Assembly: GCF_030317105.1 (NCBI RefSeq)
Contig: NZ_JASZYG010000004.1
Coordinates: forward strand, 310,001-374,000
Reading direction: 5' to 3'
DNA from: Variovorax brevis
GTDB taxonomy: Bacteria > Pseudomonadota > Gammaproteobacteria > Burkholderiales > Burkholderiaceae_C
DNA length: 64,000 nucleotides
The number at the start of each line of letters is the position of its first letter. Positions within the stretch are counted from its first letter, which is position 1. A model generated the notes under the pieces. That model was not told where the DNA came from. It did no database searches and saw nothing but the letters and a program-made list of their open reading frames with translations. A program made the translations under genes and the position numbers. This document shows, in pieces, positions 46,049 through 54,397 of the stretch.

Positions 46049-46972
46049 ATGAACAACACAGACACGGTTTTCGATGCGGCGCGCCGCCTGCAGCAAGCCG
46101 GAAAGCCCTACGCCTTGGTGAGCGTCATCAAGGCCCTGGCGCCCGCCTCGGCGCGGCCGGGCGACAAGGCGGTGGTCACTGCCGATGGCGACTTCTACGG
46201 ATGGGTCGGCGGCGGCTGCGCGCAGCCTGCCGTCGTGCGCACGGTGCGGCGCGCGCTCGCCGACGGGCATGCGCGCGTGATCCGCATCGCACCGACGCAG
46301 GACGGTCACGAGACAGATCTGGGCGATGTGCTGGAGTTCGGCATGAGCTGCCATTCCGGCGGAACGCTCGAACTGTTCGTCGACCCGGAACTGCCACAGG
46401 CACAACTGGTGGTGATCGGTTCGTCGCCGGTTGCGGCCAGCCTTGCGCAGTTGGCGCCGCGCGTGGGGTTTGCAGTGAGCGTGGTCGCGCACGAGGCGCA
46501 GCCGTCGGAGTATCCGGATGCGCAGCAGGTCATCGACCGAGACGATGCCGCGACGGTGCTGCCGCGCATTGCCCATGGCGCCTGGGTCGTCATCGCGACA
46601 CAGGGGCGGCGCGATCTTCAGGCGTTGCGCTTGGCCCTGGTGCTGAACGCGCGGCAGGTGTCCTTTGTCGCCAGTTCGCGCAAGGCGAAGGTGCTCAAGG
46701 ATTCGCTGCTTGCCGGCGGCGCAGACCCGGCGGCGGTCGATGCGATCGTGGCGCCGGCGGGCTATCCGATATCGGCGACGACGCCGGAAGAGATCGCGCT
46801 GTCGGTATTGGCCGCCGTGGTGTCGAGTCGGCGCAGCGCGCTGTCACCGACGCTGGTTGCAACGCAGGCCAGCAGTGGCGCCGGTGCGGGCCATTGCTGC
46901 GGTGGCGCGGCCATGGCCGAACTGCCGCCCTTGCCGGTCGTCACGCAGCCATCGTTCTGCGGCGGAAACTGA
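46049..46972 (+). CDS. coxF: CoxF/XdhC family molybdenum-cofactor insertion protein with Cys-rich tail
   Basis: A 307-residue XdhC-family protein. The N-terminal XdhC domain carries PGDKAVVTADGDFYGWVGGGC and the second Rossmann domain ELPQAQLVVIGSSPVAASL through VSFVASSRKAKVLKDSL, then PAGYPISATTPEEIALSVLA. Such proteins bind molybdopterin cytosine dinucleotide and deliver it to the large subunit. After the usual end there is a ~40-residue tail with GHCCGG and FCGG Cys groups that could bind metal. AGAAGGAGACAG precedes the ATG. CoxF and CoxI are both of this family, so the letter is chosen by gene order. Confidence 0.85.
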   Translation: MNNTDTVFDAARRLQQAGKPYALVSVIKALAPASARPGDKAVVTADGDFYGWVGGGCAQPAVVRTVRRALADGHARVIRIAPTQDGHETDLGDVLEFGMSCHSGGTLELFVDPELPQAQLVVIGSSPVAASLAQLAPRVGFAVSVVAHEAQPSEYPDAQQVIDRDDAATVLPRIAHGAWVVIATQGRRDLQALRLALVLNARQVSFVASSRKAKVLKDSLLAGGADPAAVDAIVAPAGYPISATTPEEIALSVLAAVVSSRRSALSPTLVATQASSGAGAGHCCGGAAMAELPPLPVVTQPSFCGGN

Positions 46973-46973
46973 G

Positions 46974-47651
46974 GTGGGCTGCATCCTCAAGGGCGGCGGC
47001 GGCCTCTACAGCCGCGTCGTGATCGGCGCGGTTCTGCTGGCGGCCGGCGCGGGCAGCCGGCTCGGCGGCAAACCCAAGTCACTGCTCGAACTCGGCGGCG
47101 TGCCCTTGATTCGCAGGCAGTTGATTGCGCTGTCGGGCGCGGGCGTCGATGAAGTGGTCGTCGTGCTCGGCCACCACGCGGACGCCATCGAACCGGTGGT
47201 GCGCGAATTCCCGGTGACGCTGGTGCGCAACCCCTCGCCGGAAGACGGCCAGCAATCGTCCGTGCGCGTGGGCCTGGCCGCGCTGGCGGGCAAGCTCGAT
47301 GCCGTGATCGTGGCGCTGGCCGACCAGCCGCTGATCAACGCGCAGGACGTCACGCAACTGATCGGCGCGTTCAAGAAGCGCGGCGAGGCATCGATGGTCG
47401 TGCCGCGCGTGGCGGGCGAACCCGGCAATCCCGTGATCTTCGAGGCGGCCTTGCGCGATGAGTGGCTGGCCGGCGATGCCAATGCCGCATGTCGTCGCTG
47501 GCGCGAGGCCAACCCGGCGCGCGTGAGTTGGCTCGACACGGACAACAGCCGGTATCGCGTGGACATCGACACGCCCGAGGACCTGCAGCGCTTTACCGAG
47601 CGCACCGGCCACGTGTTGCGCTGGCCGGTTGAAATCGCGACGACGACCTGA
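46974..47651 (+). CDS. MocA/MobA-like nucleotidyltransferase
   Basis: A 225-residue NTP transferase of the MobA/MocA type. LLAAGAGSRLGGKPKSLLELGG is the nucleotide-binding signature, with ALADQPLIN and NPVIFE further on. In CO dehydrogenase clusters such enzymes transfer CMP to molybdopterin, making the cytosine dinucleotide form the enzyme needs. The GTG at 46974 starts one base after the coxF stop with GGCGGA upstream; another GTG at 47019 fits the usual N-terminus better but has no ribosome site. It is last in the cox run. Confidence 0.85.
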   Translation: MGCILKGGGGLYSRVVIGAVLLAAGAGSRLGGKPKSLLELGGVPLIRRQLIALSGAGVDEVVVVLGHHADAIEPVVREFPVTLVRNPSPEDGQQSSVRVGLAALAGKLDAVIVALADQPLINAQDVTQLIGAFKKRGEASMVVPRVAGEPGNPVIFEAALRDEWLAGDANAACRRWREANPARVSWLDTDNSRYRVDIDTPEDLQRFTERTGHVLRWPVEIATTT

Positions 47652-47743
47652 GTGTGCGCAACGCGCGCATGTCGCCCAACGCGGGGCGAAGCAGGGAGTG
47701 ACCCTAGAATGCCGCGGAGTTCACTCAAGACAAGGTCATCTTC

Positions 47744-48337
47744 ATGCTTCGACGCCTCGCAATGGTTGCCACCTTCGCCTCCCTGGCCATGTCCGCCGCT
47801 CACGCGCAGCGGCCCACGCCACCACAAGGTCCGCTCATCCAGGGCTACCTGTGTTGCAACCTGCGCACGACGGGAAAGAAGATCACCGACATCAACTACG
47901 ACGAATCAGGCAAGAGCATGCTGCCGCTGGGAACGCCGGTGTCCATCACCAGCTATGACTTCCGCTCGGTGGAGATCGACGTGAAGGGCAAGGGCACGCA
48001 GCGCTTGATGAATGACTACAGCCGAGACCTCAAGGCCGCTCCTTTCGCGCAGCGATATGTGCTCAAGGACGATCCGAAGCTCAAGCTCGCCACGTTTTCA
48101 GAAGCGACTCGGCAAGCCATTGAAGCTGCCAAAGTCATCCCCGGCATGACGCGCGAACAGGTCGTGATGTCCGTGGGCTACCCGGTGACCAGCGAGAACC
48201 CCGACTTCAACGCAAAGGTCTGGCGCTTCTGGCTCGATTCGTGGACCGAGTTCCAGGTGGTGTTCGACGACAGCAACGTAGTCAAGAGCGTCGTGGCCGA
48301 CGAGAAGACCTTGTCGCGCGTCACGCCTGGCGAATAG
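47744..48337 (+). CDS. Secreted BamE/SmpA-like protein
   Basis: A 197-residue exported protein: signal MLRRLAMVATFASLAMSA with cleavage after AHA. The C-terminal ~70 residues (IPGMTREQVVMSVGYPVTSEN, then WRFWLDSWTEFQVVFDDSNVVKS) show the BamE-like pattern of a PGMT-type turn, a helix and a final strand pair. There is no lipobox Cys, unlike true BamE. The N-terminal half (LIQGYLCCNLRTTGKKITDINYD) has a vicinal Cys pair of unknown role. A TAGAAT hexamer is at 47705-47710, but no clear -35. It is not obviously part of the cox operon. Confidence 0.75.
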   Translation: MLRRLAMVATFASLAMSAAHAQRPTPPQGPLIQGYLCCNLRTTGKKITDINYDESGKSMLPLGTPVSITSYDFRSVEIDVKGKGTQRLMNDYSRDLKAAPFAQRYVLKDDPKLKLATFSEATRQAIEAAKVIPGMTREQVVMSVGYPVTSENPDFNAKVWRFWLDSWTEFQVVFDDSNVVKSVVADEKTLSRVTPGE

Positions 48338-48341
48338 ACCT

Positions 48342-49217
48342 CTAACTCGCCTGCGCCGCCTTGGCGCGCTGGTACGCGGCGTGCAGGCGCTGGAAGATGG
48401 CGCCCGTCTTTCCCGCCGCCTCACCCTTGCCAATGGGCTTTCCATCCAGCGTCGTCACGGCGAGCACCTCCTTGCTCGCCGAACTGAGCATGAGCTCATC
48501 GGCCTCGCGCACTTCCGCCTCCATGATCGGCTGCAGGGAGAACTCGATGCCCTCCCCTGCACACAGTTCGCGAATCAGCTCGAAGCGAATGCCCTCCAGC
48601 ACATGCTCGCTCCTGGGCACGCCAAACACGGCACCATCTTTCACGACCCACACGTTGGACGACGACGCCTCGGTGAGCCGAGCTTCGCGGAACAGGATGG
48701 TCTCCGTTGCTCCGACATCCGCCGACACCTGCCGCGCCATCACATTGCCCAGCAAGGACGTGCTCTTGATGTCACCGCGCTCCCACCGGAAGTCCTCGGC
48801 CGTCACGCAGGCCACGCCGTTGCGGATCGCCTCCGCGCTCGGCGACTTCATGGCGCTTGCCATGATGAACACCGTCGGCACGACATGGGCGGGCATCACA
48901 TGGTCTCGAACCGCCACGCCGCGCGTCACCTGGATGTAGATCATCTGGTCTTCGGACGCGTGCGCCGCGATCAGCTTGCGGCATCGTTGCAGCCACTCGT
49001 CTTGCGTATGCGGGTTGGGGATCCGCAGCTTTTTCAGGTTGCGGTCCAGTCGCGCCAGATGCTGCCCGAAACGGAAGAGCTTTCGGCCATACACCGGCAC
49101 CACGTCATAGATGCCGTCGCCAAAAATGAAACCGCGGTCCAGCACCGAAACCTTGGCCTGGTCGAGCGGGGTGTAGTCCCCATTGAGATAGCAAAGCGTT
49201 GAAGGGAGTGTGGACAT
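48342..49217 (-). CDS. D-amino-acid transaminase (class IV aminotransferase)
   Basis: PLP-dependent class IV transaminase of 291 residues. LDRGFIFGDGIYDVVPVY is the family N-terminal signature; the PLP lysine is K151 in GDIKSTSLLGNVMARQ, and TEASSSNVWVVKDG binds the phosphate. The IQVTRGVAVRDHVMP motif carries the Arg/His pair typical of D-amino-acid rather than branched-chain aminotransferases. It would make D-glutamate/D-alanine pools for the cell wall or degrade D-amino acids. It is divergent from the HPF-like gene, and the 136-base gap shows no clear promoter. Confidence 0.9.
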   Translation of the reverse strand: MSTLPSTLCYLNGDYTPLDQAKVSVLDRGFIFGDGIYDVVPVYGRKLFRFGQHLARLDRNLKKLRIPNPHTQDEWLQRCRKLIAAHASEDQMIYIQVTRGVAVRDHVMPAHVVPTVFIMASAMKSPSAEAIRNGVACVTAEDFRWERGDIKSTSLLGNVMARQVSADVGATETILFREARLTEASSSNVWVVKDGAVFGVPRSEHVLEGIRFELIRELCAGEGIEFSLQPIMEAEVREADELMLSSASKEVLAVTTLDGKPIGKGEAAGKTGAIFQRLHAAYQRAKAAQAS

Positions 49218-49353
49218 GCGAATCCGTGGCTTGATGGCGCGGTGTAAAAAGCGCCATCATGCCCTGTGCCGGCGCTCATCGTCGGCATGCACCTACGCAA
49301 GGGGTCAGCCGTCCGGCTCACATTGTTCCTGGTGAAACAAGGGAGACAGACAC

Positions 49354-49716
49354 ATGCAAGTTCAAGTCAACGCAAGCAATGGCATCGACAACAAGGAAAC
49401 GCTCGAGAAATGGGCGGACGGGGAAATCCGGCATGCGCTGGGGCGCTTCGGGAATGACATCACGCGCGTGGAGATTCACCTGAGCGGCGAAACGGGCGAC
49501 AAGGGCGGCGCGAGCGACAAACGCTGCACCATGGAGGCTCGCCTTGCGCAATTCGCGCCGGTGGCGGTCACGCACCATGCACCTGGCATCGACGAAGCGT
49601 TCCGGGGCGCAGCGGACAAGCTCAAGCACCTGCTGGACAGCAAGCTCGGCCGCTTGACGGACCATCGCGCCCGCGAATCCATTCGCGGTGCGGAGATGGC
49701 CGGTCCGGAGGATTGA
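49354..49716 (+). CDS. HPF/RaiA-type ribosome-associated protein
   Basis: A 120-residue protein related to ribosome hibernation factors. It has the beta-alpha-beta-beta-beta-alpha outline: MQVQVNASNGIDNKETLEKW, then ITRVEIHLSGETG, CTMEARLAQFAPVAVTHHA and the helix IDEAFRGAADKLKHLLDSKL. The basic patch of canonical HPF is weaker. AAGGGAGAC lies nine bases before the ATG. It is not next to rpoN or PTS genes as canonical hpf often is, so it is probably a divergent paralogue, possibly a general stress factor. Confidence 0.8.
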   Translation: MQVQVNASNGIDNKETLEKWADGEIRHALGRFGNDITRVEIHLSGETGDKGGASDKRCTMEARLAQFAPVAVTHHAPGIDEAFRGAADKLKHLLDSKLGRLTDHRARESIRGAEMAGPED

Positions 49717-49728
49717 CGGCGCGCGCGC

Positions 49729-50643
49729 TTACCTGGCGGCAGCCGCCGCCATGCCCTTGGCGACTTCGTTGCTGCCCTGGGCAGCGCCGCTCTGGGGCAC
49801 CTGATCGTCCGTGCGGCTGGTGACCTCGGCCAGGCGCGCTGCAAGTTCTTCCGGCGCGTGGTTGCCGATGCCGATATGAACGCCCTGCGTCAGGATCACG
49901 TTGGCGGCCTCGAAGGTACCGGCGCCGGCACACAGGATGGTGCGATTCGGCGCGTCCTGGCTTGCCAGCACCAGCATGGCGGGCACCACCGCTTCCGGCT
50001 TGAACGCTTCCAGCATTTCCTTCGGGAAGAGGTCTTCCGTCATGCGCGTGGCCGCCGTGGGCGCCAGGCAGTTCACGCGGATGTCGTTCTTGGCGCCTTC
50101 GATGCTGAGTGTCTGCATCAAGCCGACCAGGGCCAGCTTGGCGGCGCCATAGTTGCTCTGGCCGAAGTTGCCATACAGGCCCGACGACGAAGTCGTCATC
50201 ACGATGCGGCCGTATTTCTGTTCGTTCATCAAGGCCCAGACTGCCTTGGTGCAGTTCACGGCGCCCATCAAGTGCACATCGACCACGAGCTTGAAGTCGG
50301 CGATGTCCATCTTCGAGAAGCTCTTGTCGCGCAGGATGCCGGCGTTGTTCACCAGGATGTCCACGCGGCCCCAGGTGTCGACTGCCTGCTTGACCATGGC
50401 CTGCACGGCCTCGAAGTCGGTCACCGACGCGCCGTTGGCAATGGCTTCGCCGCCGGCTGCCTTGATCTCGTCCACGACGGCCTGCGCAGCCACCGGCGAG
50501 CCGCCGCCGCCATTGACCGTGCCGCCGAGGTCGTTGACCACGACCTTGGCCCCGCGCGCCGCCAATGCGAGCGCGTGCTGACGGCCCAAGCCGCCGCCTG
50601 CGCCGGTCACGATGGCAACGCGGCCCTTGAATTCGATGCTCAT
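49729..50643 (-). CDS. SDR family oxidoreductase, MFE-2/hydroxyacyl-CoA dehydrogenase-like
   Basis: A 304-residue short-chain dehydrogenase. The nucleotide motif is TGAGGGLGRQHAL, followed by VVVNDLGGTVNGGGGSPVAAQ, a loop distinctive of the (3R)-hydroxyacyl-CoA dehydrogenase part of multifunctional enzyme 2. NNAGILRD, Ser in TTSSSGLYGNFGQ and Y-x-x-x-K in NYGAAK complete the site. The C-terminal 60 residues extend beyond the SDR core and end in an Ala-rich tail. The start at 50643 (MSIEFKGRVAIVTG) has AGGAGACAGAGAG upstream. Probably fatty-acid or steroid-type acyl-CoA metabolism; the exact substrate is unknown. Confidence 0.88.
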   Translation of the reverse strand: MSIEFKGRVAIVTGAGGGLGRQHALALAARGAKVVVNDLGGTVNGGGGSPVAAQAVVDEIKAAGGEAIANGASVTDFEAVQAMVKQAVDTWGRVDILVNNAGILRDKSFSKMDIADFKLVVDVHLMGAVNCTKAVWALMNEQKYGRIVMTTSSSGLYGNFGQSNYGAAKLALVGLMQTLSIEGAKNDIRVNCLAPTAATRMTEDLFPKEMLEAFKPEAVVPAMLVLASQDAPNRTILCAGAGTFEAANVILTQGVHIGIGNHAPEELAARLAEVTSRTDDQVPQSGAAQGSNEVAKGMAAAAAR

Positions 50644-50733
50644 TTCTCTCTGTCTCCTTGGTTTAGATAAAAGGGGTGCGTTTGACATGCGGCTGCCGTG
50701 GCGCCAGGCCACCAGCTCGTCAGGGAAGTGGGA

Positions 50734-52290
50734 CTACGCTGCCGCGATCACCGTGCGGCGGCGAAGGCCGAGGCGGTCGGGGGAAACGTATTGCTGTCGG
50801 TAGATCTCGAAAGGCATCGTGTCGGCGGCTTCGATCTGCGCCTGGGCTTCGACCGAATCGGTGGTCATCTGTTCGAAATGCGCCTCTTCGTGCTCGGGCC
50901 AGGGCAGCGCCATCAACCGCTCGCGCGTCGATTCAGACTGCGCCCGGACAAAGGAGACAAAGGAATTGCCGTGGTCTTTTTCCATCGCGGCAAGCATGCG
51001 TGCCGAGGGCAGCGTGGCGGGGTCGCGCAGGCCGATGGCCGCGTCGCGCACCGCATCGGCGTGAAGCGTGCCGCCGTGCACGGCATCCAGCGCCGCCGCA
51101 ATGGGGCCGAACTCTTCAACCAGTGCTTCGCCCCAGGTGGTGAGCAGGACTTCTTCTCCGCCGCGCACCAGGTGCAGGCCCGGCTCGCGTCCGCGCGCGG
51201 CCGTCAGGTGCTGGTTGTGGGCAAGCTCGGCGATTTCGTCGGGCGTGTCGTCGGGGCTGTCCGAGAGCAGGCAATGCAGCAGGAACACGTCCAGGAAGCG
51301 CATCGTCGAGGCGTTGATGCCGACCGGCTCGAAGGGGTCGAGGTCCATCAGGCGAACCTCGATGTATTCCACGCCGCGCTCGCGCAGCGCATGCAAGGGG
51401 CGTTCGCCCGAATAGATGACGCGTTTGGGCCGGATCGTGCCGTAGAACTCGTTCTCGATCTGCAGCAGGCTGGTGGCGAGCTGGTTGTATTCGCCGCCGG
51501 GGTTGGAAATGCCGATGGATTCGTAGGCGGGCCAGGGCCGCGTGAGCGCGTCCTCGAGCGAAGCGCCGTAGCCGTCCAGGCTGTTGTAGCTCACGGCCAG
51601 CGAGGACTGCGCATCGCTCTGATAGCCCAGCCGGCCCATGCGCAGCGACGTGCCATGGGGCATGTGCATGCTGCCTTCGCCAAGCGGCTGCAGCTCGTGC
51701 TGGCGCCCGGCGACGAAGGTCGAGCAAAGCGCAGGTGAAGCGCCGAAAAGGTACAGCAGCAGGAAGGCGTGACGCCGGAAATTGCGGATGAGGGCGAAGT
51801 ACTCCTCGCTCGACACCTCCGGCAGCGACCAGTTGTAGTGAATGCCCGAAATGGTCTGCATGCGCCGGCCGTAGCGGTGCGCCAGCCCCATGCGATAGAC
51901 GCTCTTGGCGCGGCCCACGTTGGAGGCGCCATAGCGGCCGATCGGAATCGTTTCATCAGTCGGCAGGCCGCAGGGCATGCTCGACACCCACAGGCGCTCG
52001 TCGCCCTCGCGCAGCGCGCGATACGTGAACTGGTGGATGCGGGTGAGTTCGTCCAGGCAGCTTTCGGCGTCCGCGTGCACGCCGGTGATCAATTCCACCT
52101 GCGATTCGCTGAAATCGGTGGTGATGTGGGGATGCGTCAGCGCCGAGCCGAGCACGGCCGGGTGCGGCGTCAAGGCGAGCTTGCCGTCGGGCTGCGCCCG
52201 CAGGCTTTCCTTCTCGACCCCGCGCCGGATTCCCTTCAGCCGCGCGGGCGAGAGCGTGCTCAGCCGCTCCTGCAATGTGCTCTTTTCCAT
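50734..52290 (-). CDS. gshA: Glutamate-cysteine ligase
   Basis: Catalyses ATP-dependent formation of gamma-glutamylcysteine, the first step of glutathione synthesis. It is 518 residues, the proteobacterial (type 1) family length. GIRRGVEKESLR at the N-terminus is the active-site glutamate motif. SGIHYNWSLPE, IGISNPGGEYNQL and EYIEVRLMDLDPFEPVGI are highly typical. The ATG at 52290 (MEKSTLQERLSTLSPARLKG) is favoured; the frame stays open for 50 more codons without resemblance. It lies 92 bases after the carboxylesterase on the same strand. Confidence 0.95.
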   Translation of the reverse strand: MEKSTLQERLSTLSPARLKGIRRGVEKESLRAQPDGKLALTPHPAVLGSALTHPHITTDFSESQVELITGVHADAESCLDELTRIHQFTYRALREGDERLWVSSMPCGLPTDETIPIGRYGASNVGRAKSVYRMGLAHRYGRRMQTISGIHYNWSLPEVSSEEYFALIRNFRRHAFLLLYLFGASPALCSTFVAGRQHELQPLGEGSMHMPHGTSLRMGRLGYQSDAQSSLAVSYNSLDGYGASLEDALTRPWPAYESIGISNPGGEYNQLATSLLQIENEFYGTIRPKRVIYSGERPLHALRERGVEYIEVRLMDLDPFEPVGINASTMRFLDVFLLHCLLSDSPDDTPDEIAELAHNQHLTAARGREPGLHLVRGGEEVLLTTWGEALVEEFGPIAAALDAVHGGTLHADAVRDAAIGLRDPATLPSARMLAAMEKDHGNSFVSFVRAQSESTRERLMALPWPEHEEAHFEQMTTDSVEAQAQIEAADTMPFEIYRQQYVSPDRLGLRRRTVIAAA

Positions 52291-52382
52291 TGATGACCGG
52301 TCGTTCTTTTCGTGGGGCAGGAAGTTAGCACGACCTGACAAGCCTTGCTCGGCGACGGGCACAGCCCCGGGGACCGCCATGA

Positions 52383-53048
52383 TCAGCGCGCCAAAACCCG
52401 CAGCAGGAAGGCATTGAGGTCGCCTATTTCCTCCATGCACACCGAATGCTCCATGGGGTATTCGTGCCAGTCGATGGCGTAGCCAAGCGCTGCCAGCGCG
52501 TCGCGCGAAGCGGTGGCGCGGGCGATGGGCACCACGCCGTCGCGGCTGCCGTGCGCCATGAAGATGGGGGTTTTGTGGTTGGCAGCATGCCGTTCCGCCG
52601 CCACCGTCGATGCCAGCGGAAGGTAGCCCGAGAGGCCGACGATGCCGGCGAGCTTTTCCGGATGACGCAGCCCCGTCATGAGCGCCATCGCGCAGCCCTG
52701 CGAAAAACCGGCCACGACGATGCGATCAGCGGCAATGCCGCGCGCTTTCTCGTTGGCGATGACGGCTTCAATCGCCACCTGCGAGCGGCGCAGGCCGGCT
52801 TCGTCCTCGCGCTGGACAAGATTGGGGCCAAAGATGTCGTACCACGCGGGCATCCGATAGCCGCCATTGACGGTGACGGGCATCACCGGGGCGTTGGGAA
52901 ACACGAAGCGGACGGGGCCCACGCTGGAAAGATCCATTTCCTGGGCAATCGGCACAAAGTCGTTGCCGTCGGCGCCAAGGCCGTGCATGAGGACGATGGC
53001 CGCGGTGGGGTTGGAGCCGGTTTCGATTTCGATGGGTGGGAGGGACAT
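52383..53048 (-). CDS. Carboxylesterase/lysophospholipase-type alpha/beta hydrolase
   Basis: A 221-residue serine hydrolase of the EstB/phospholipase-carboxylesterase family. The N-terminal MHGLGADGNDF oxyanion motif, nucleophile S116 in VAGFSQGCAMAL, the catalytic Asp in HGSRDGVVP and His in YPMEHSVC are all present. There is no signal peptide. The ATG at 53048 (MSLPPIEIET) matches the family start; nine further codons upstream are unlikely. It probably cleaves short acyl esters. Confidence 0.9.
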   Translation of the reverse strand: MSLPPIEIETGSNPTAAIVLMHGLGADGNDFVPIAQEMDLSSVGPVRFVFPNAPVMPVTVNGGYRMPAWYDIFGPNLVQREDEAGLRRSQVAIEAVIANEKARGIAADRIVVAGFSQGCAMALMTGLRHPEKLAGIVGLSGYLPLASTVAAERHAANHKTPIFMAHGSRDGVVPIARATASRDALAALGYAIDWHEYPMEHSVCMEEIGDLNAFLLRVLAR

Positions 53049-53104
53049 GGCGTATTGCTTCGATGTTTGGCGCAACCCGATACCTTAGCGCACCCGAGGA
53101 GCAC

Positions 53105-53135
53105 ATGATTTGCTATCAATTCGATAGCGAATCAT
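53105..53135. repeat. 13-base-pair palindrome downstream of the YhcG gene
   Basis: ATGATTTGCTATC (53105-53117), loop AATTC, and GATAGCGAATCAT (53123-53135) pair over 13 positions with one G-T. The arms share TTTGCTA and ATAGCGAA with the repeat at 36473. No T run follows, so it is more likely a dispersed palindromic repeat than a simple terminator, though it could stop or process transcripts from the gene at 53147. Confidence 0.55.
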
Positions 53136-53146
53136 GCTTTGCAGAC

Positions 53147-54193
53147 TCATTCTTCGCCAAACTGGCCCAATTCACGCTCGATTTGCTCGATCGTTGGCAG
53201 GCTGGATCGAAGCTCTGCTGGCAGCGACTCGACCAGTTGATACTCGGCGACGCCAATTGGCTTGTTCGAGTCGCGCAGTGCGTATTCCGCCACGACGCGG
53301 TTCTGCGTCTTGCACAGTAGCAGGCCAATCGTCGGGGTATCCAGCGCAGATTTGAGTTGTTCATCGACGGCCGTCAGATAGAAACTCAATTGGCCGGCGT
53401 GTTCCGGCTTGAATGCGCCGGCTTTCAGTTCGACGACAACGTAACAATGCAACTTCAGGTGATAGAACAACAGGTCGATGAAAAAATCATCACCACCCAC
53501 TTCGAGAGGAACCTGCCGCCCGACATAGGCAAATCCCGCACCCAGTTCCAACAGGAAACGGGATACGTGCTGCACCAAGGCTTCTTCAATCGCCCGCTCA
53601 TCGGCTTCCTGCCCGATGCCCAGAAAATCAAACACGTAGGGATCCTTGAGCGATTGCTGAGCCAGATCTGACCCCGGCGAAGGGAGGCGGGCTGAAAAAT
53701 TGGTCACGGCCTTGCCTTCGCGTTCCAGCAGGCGCGTCTCGATGTGAATATTGAGCACGCTTCGGGACCAGCCGTGTTCAACGGCCCGCTGCGCATAGGC
53801 CAGGCGCTGCGCCGGCGCTTTCAGCTTGCTGAGCAGCACCAGGTTGTGCCCCCAAGGCAATTGTCCAACAGCCTGTTGGACAATTGCGTCGCTCGGCCAT
53901 GCTTCGGCAAAGGCACGCATGGACATGAGGTTGGCACGCGAAAAGCCTCGCATGTCGGGAAAGGCGACGCGCAAGTCATGCGACAGACGCTCAATGACCT
54001 TCGCGCCCCAACCCTGGTTCGCCTGACGCACCAGAATGTCCCGTCCAATTTCCCAATACAACCGTACCAATTCACGGTTGACCGATGTCGCCGCCCGTCG
54101 TTGCGCTCCATGAATGCGGGATTTCAATTCCGAAAGCCACTCTGCATATCCGGCAGGGGCATTCGTCAGGGCGGAGGAATCTGAACTGCTCAT
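53147..54193 (-). CDS. YhcG-type PDDEXK nuclease family protein (DUF1016)
   Basis: A 348-residue protein of the YhcG family. The N-terminal DUF1016 helical region (about 15-170) contains LVRLYWEIGRDILVRQ, WGAKVIERLSHDLR and PWGHNLVLLSKL. The C-terminal PD-(D/E)xK nuclease domain (about 200-330) shows DPYVFDFLG, VGGDDFFIDLLFYH and CYVVVELKAGAFKPEHAGQLSFYL, where Asp and the E-x-K of VVELK are the likely catalytic residues. Family members are typical accessory genes of uncertain role in DNA recombination or defence. A palindromic repeat lies just downstream. Confidence 0.9.
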   Translation of the reverse strand: MSSSDSSALTNAPAGYAEWLSELKSRIHGAQRRAATSVNRELVRLYWEIGRDILVRQANQGWGAKVIERLSHDLRVAFPDMRGFSRANLMSMRAFAEAWPSDAIVQQAVGQLPWGHNLVLLSKLKAPAQRLAYAQRAVEHGWSRSVLNIHIETRLLEREGKAVTNFSARLPSPGSDLAQQSLKDPYVFDFLGIGQEADERAIEEALVQHVSRFLLELGAGFAYVGRQVPLEVGGDDFFIDLLFYHLKLHCYVVVELKAGAFKPEHAGQLSFYLTAVDEQLKSALDTPTIGLLLCKTQNRVVAEYALRDSNKPIGVAEYQLVESLPAELRSSLPTIEQIERELGQFGEE

Positions 54194-54202
54194 CGGGTCG
54201 CT

Positions 54203-54385
54203 TCAACGCTTGCCACGCCGCTCATGCGCGCGCCGAACCTGTCGGCTTTGCGTCGCAAGCGCCGCCGCGCGCTCGCGCTCCGCCTTTTTGGCGCGCCGCT
54301 TGCGCGACAGAAAGCGCGCCAGTGCAAAGCTGCCGATGCAGCTTGCGATGAGCAAAATGGTGCCGACAACGCCGAAGTCCAACAT
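54203..54385 (-). CDS. Small single-pass membrane protein
   Basis: A 60-residue protein with one membrane helix (about residues 4-26, FGVVGTILLIASCIGSFALA) and a very basic cytosolic tail RKRRAKKAERERAAAL ending RRAHERRGKR. GGGAGA sits six bases before the ATG, supporting expression. It is tucked between parC (12 bases upstream) and the YhcG gene (9 bases downstream), so it is probably co-transcribed with parC. Function unknown; the basic tail could contact nucleic acid or phospholipid. Confidence 0.7.
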   Translation of the reverse strand: MLDFGVVGTILLIASCIGSFALARFLSRKRRAKKAERERAAALATQSRQVRRAHERRGKR

Positions 54386-54397
54386 GTCGATCTCCCG

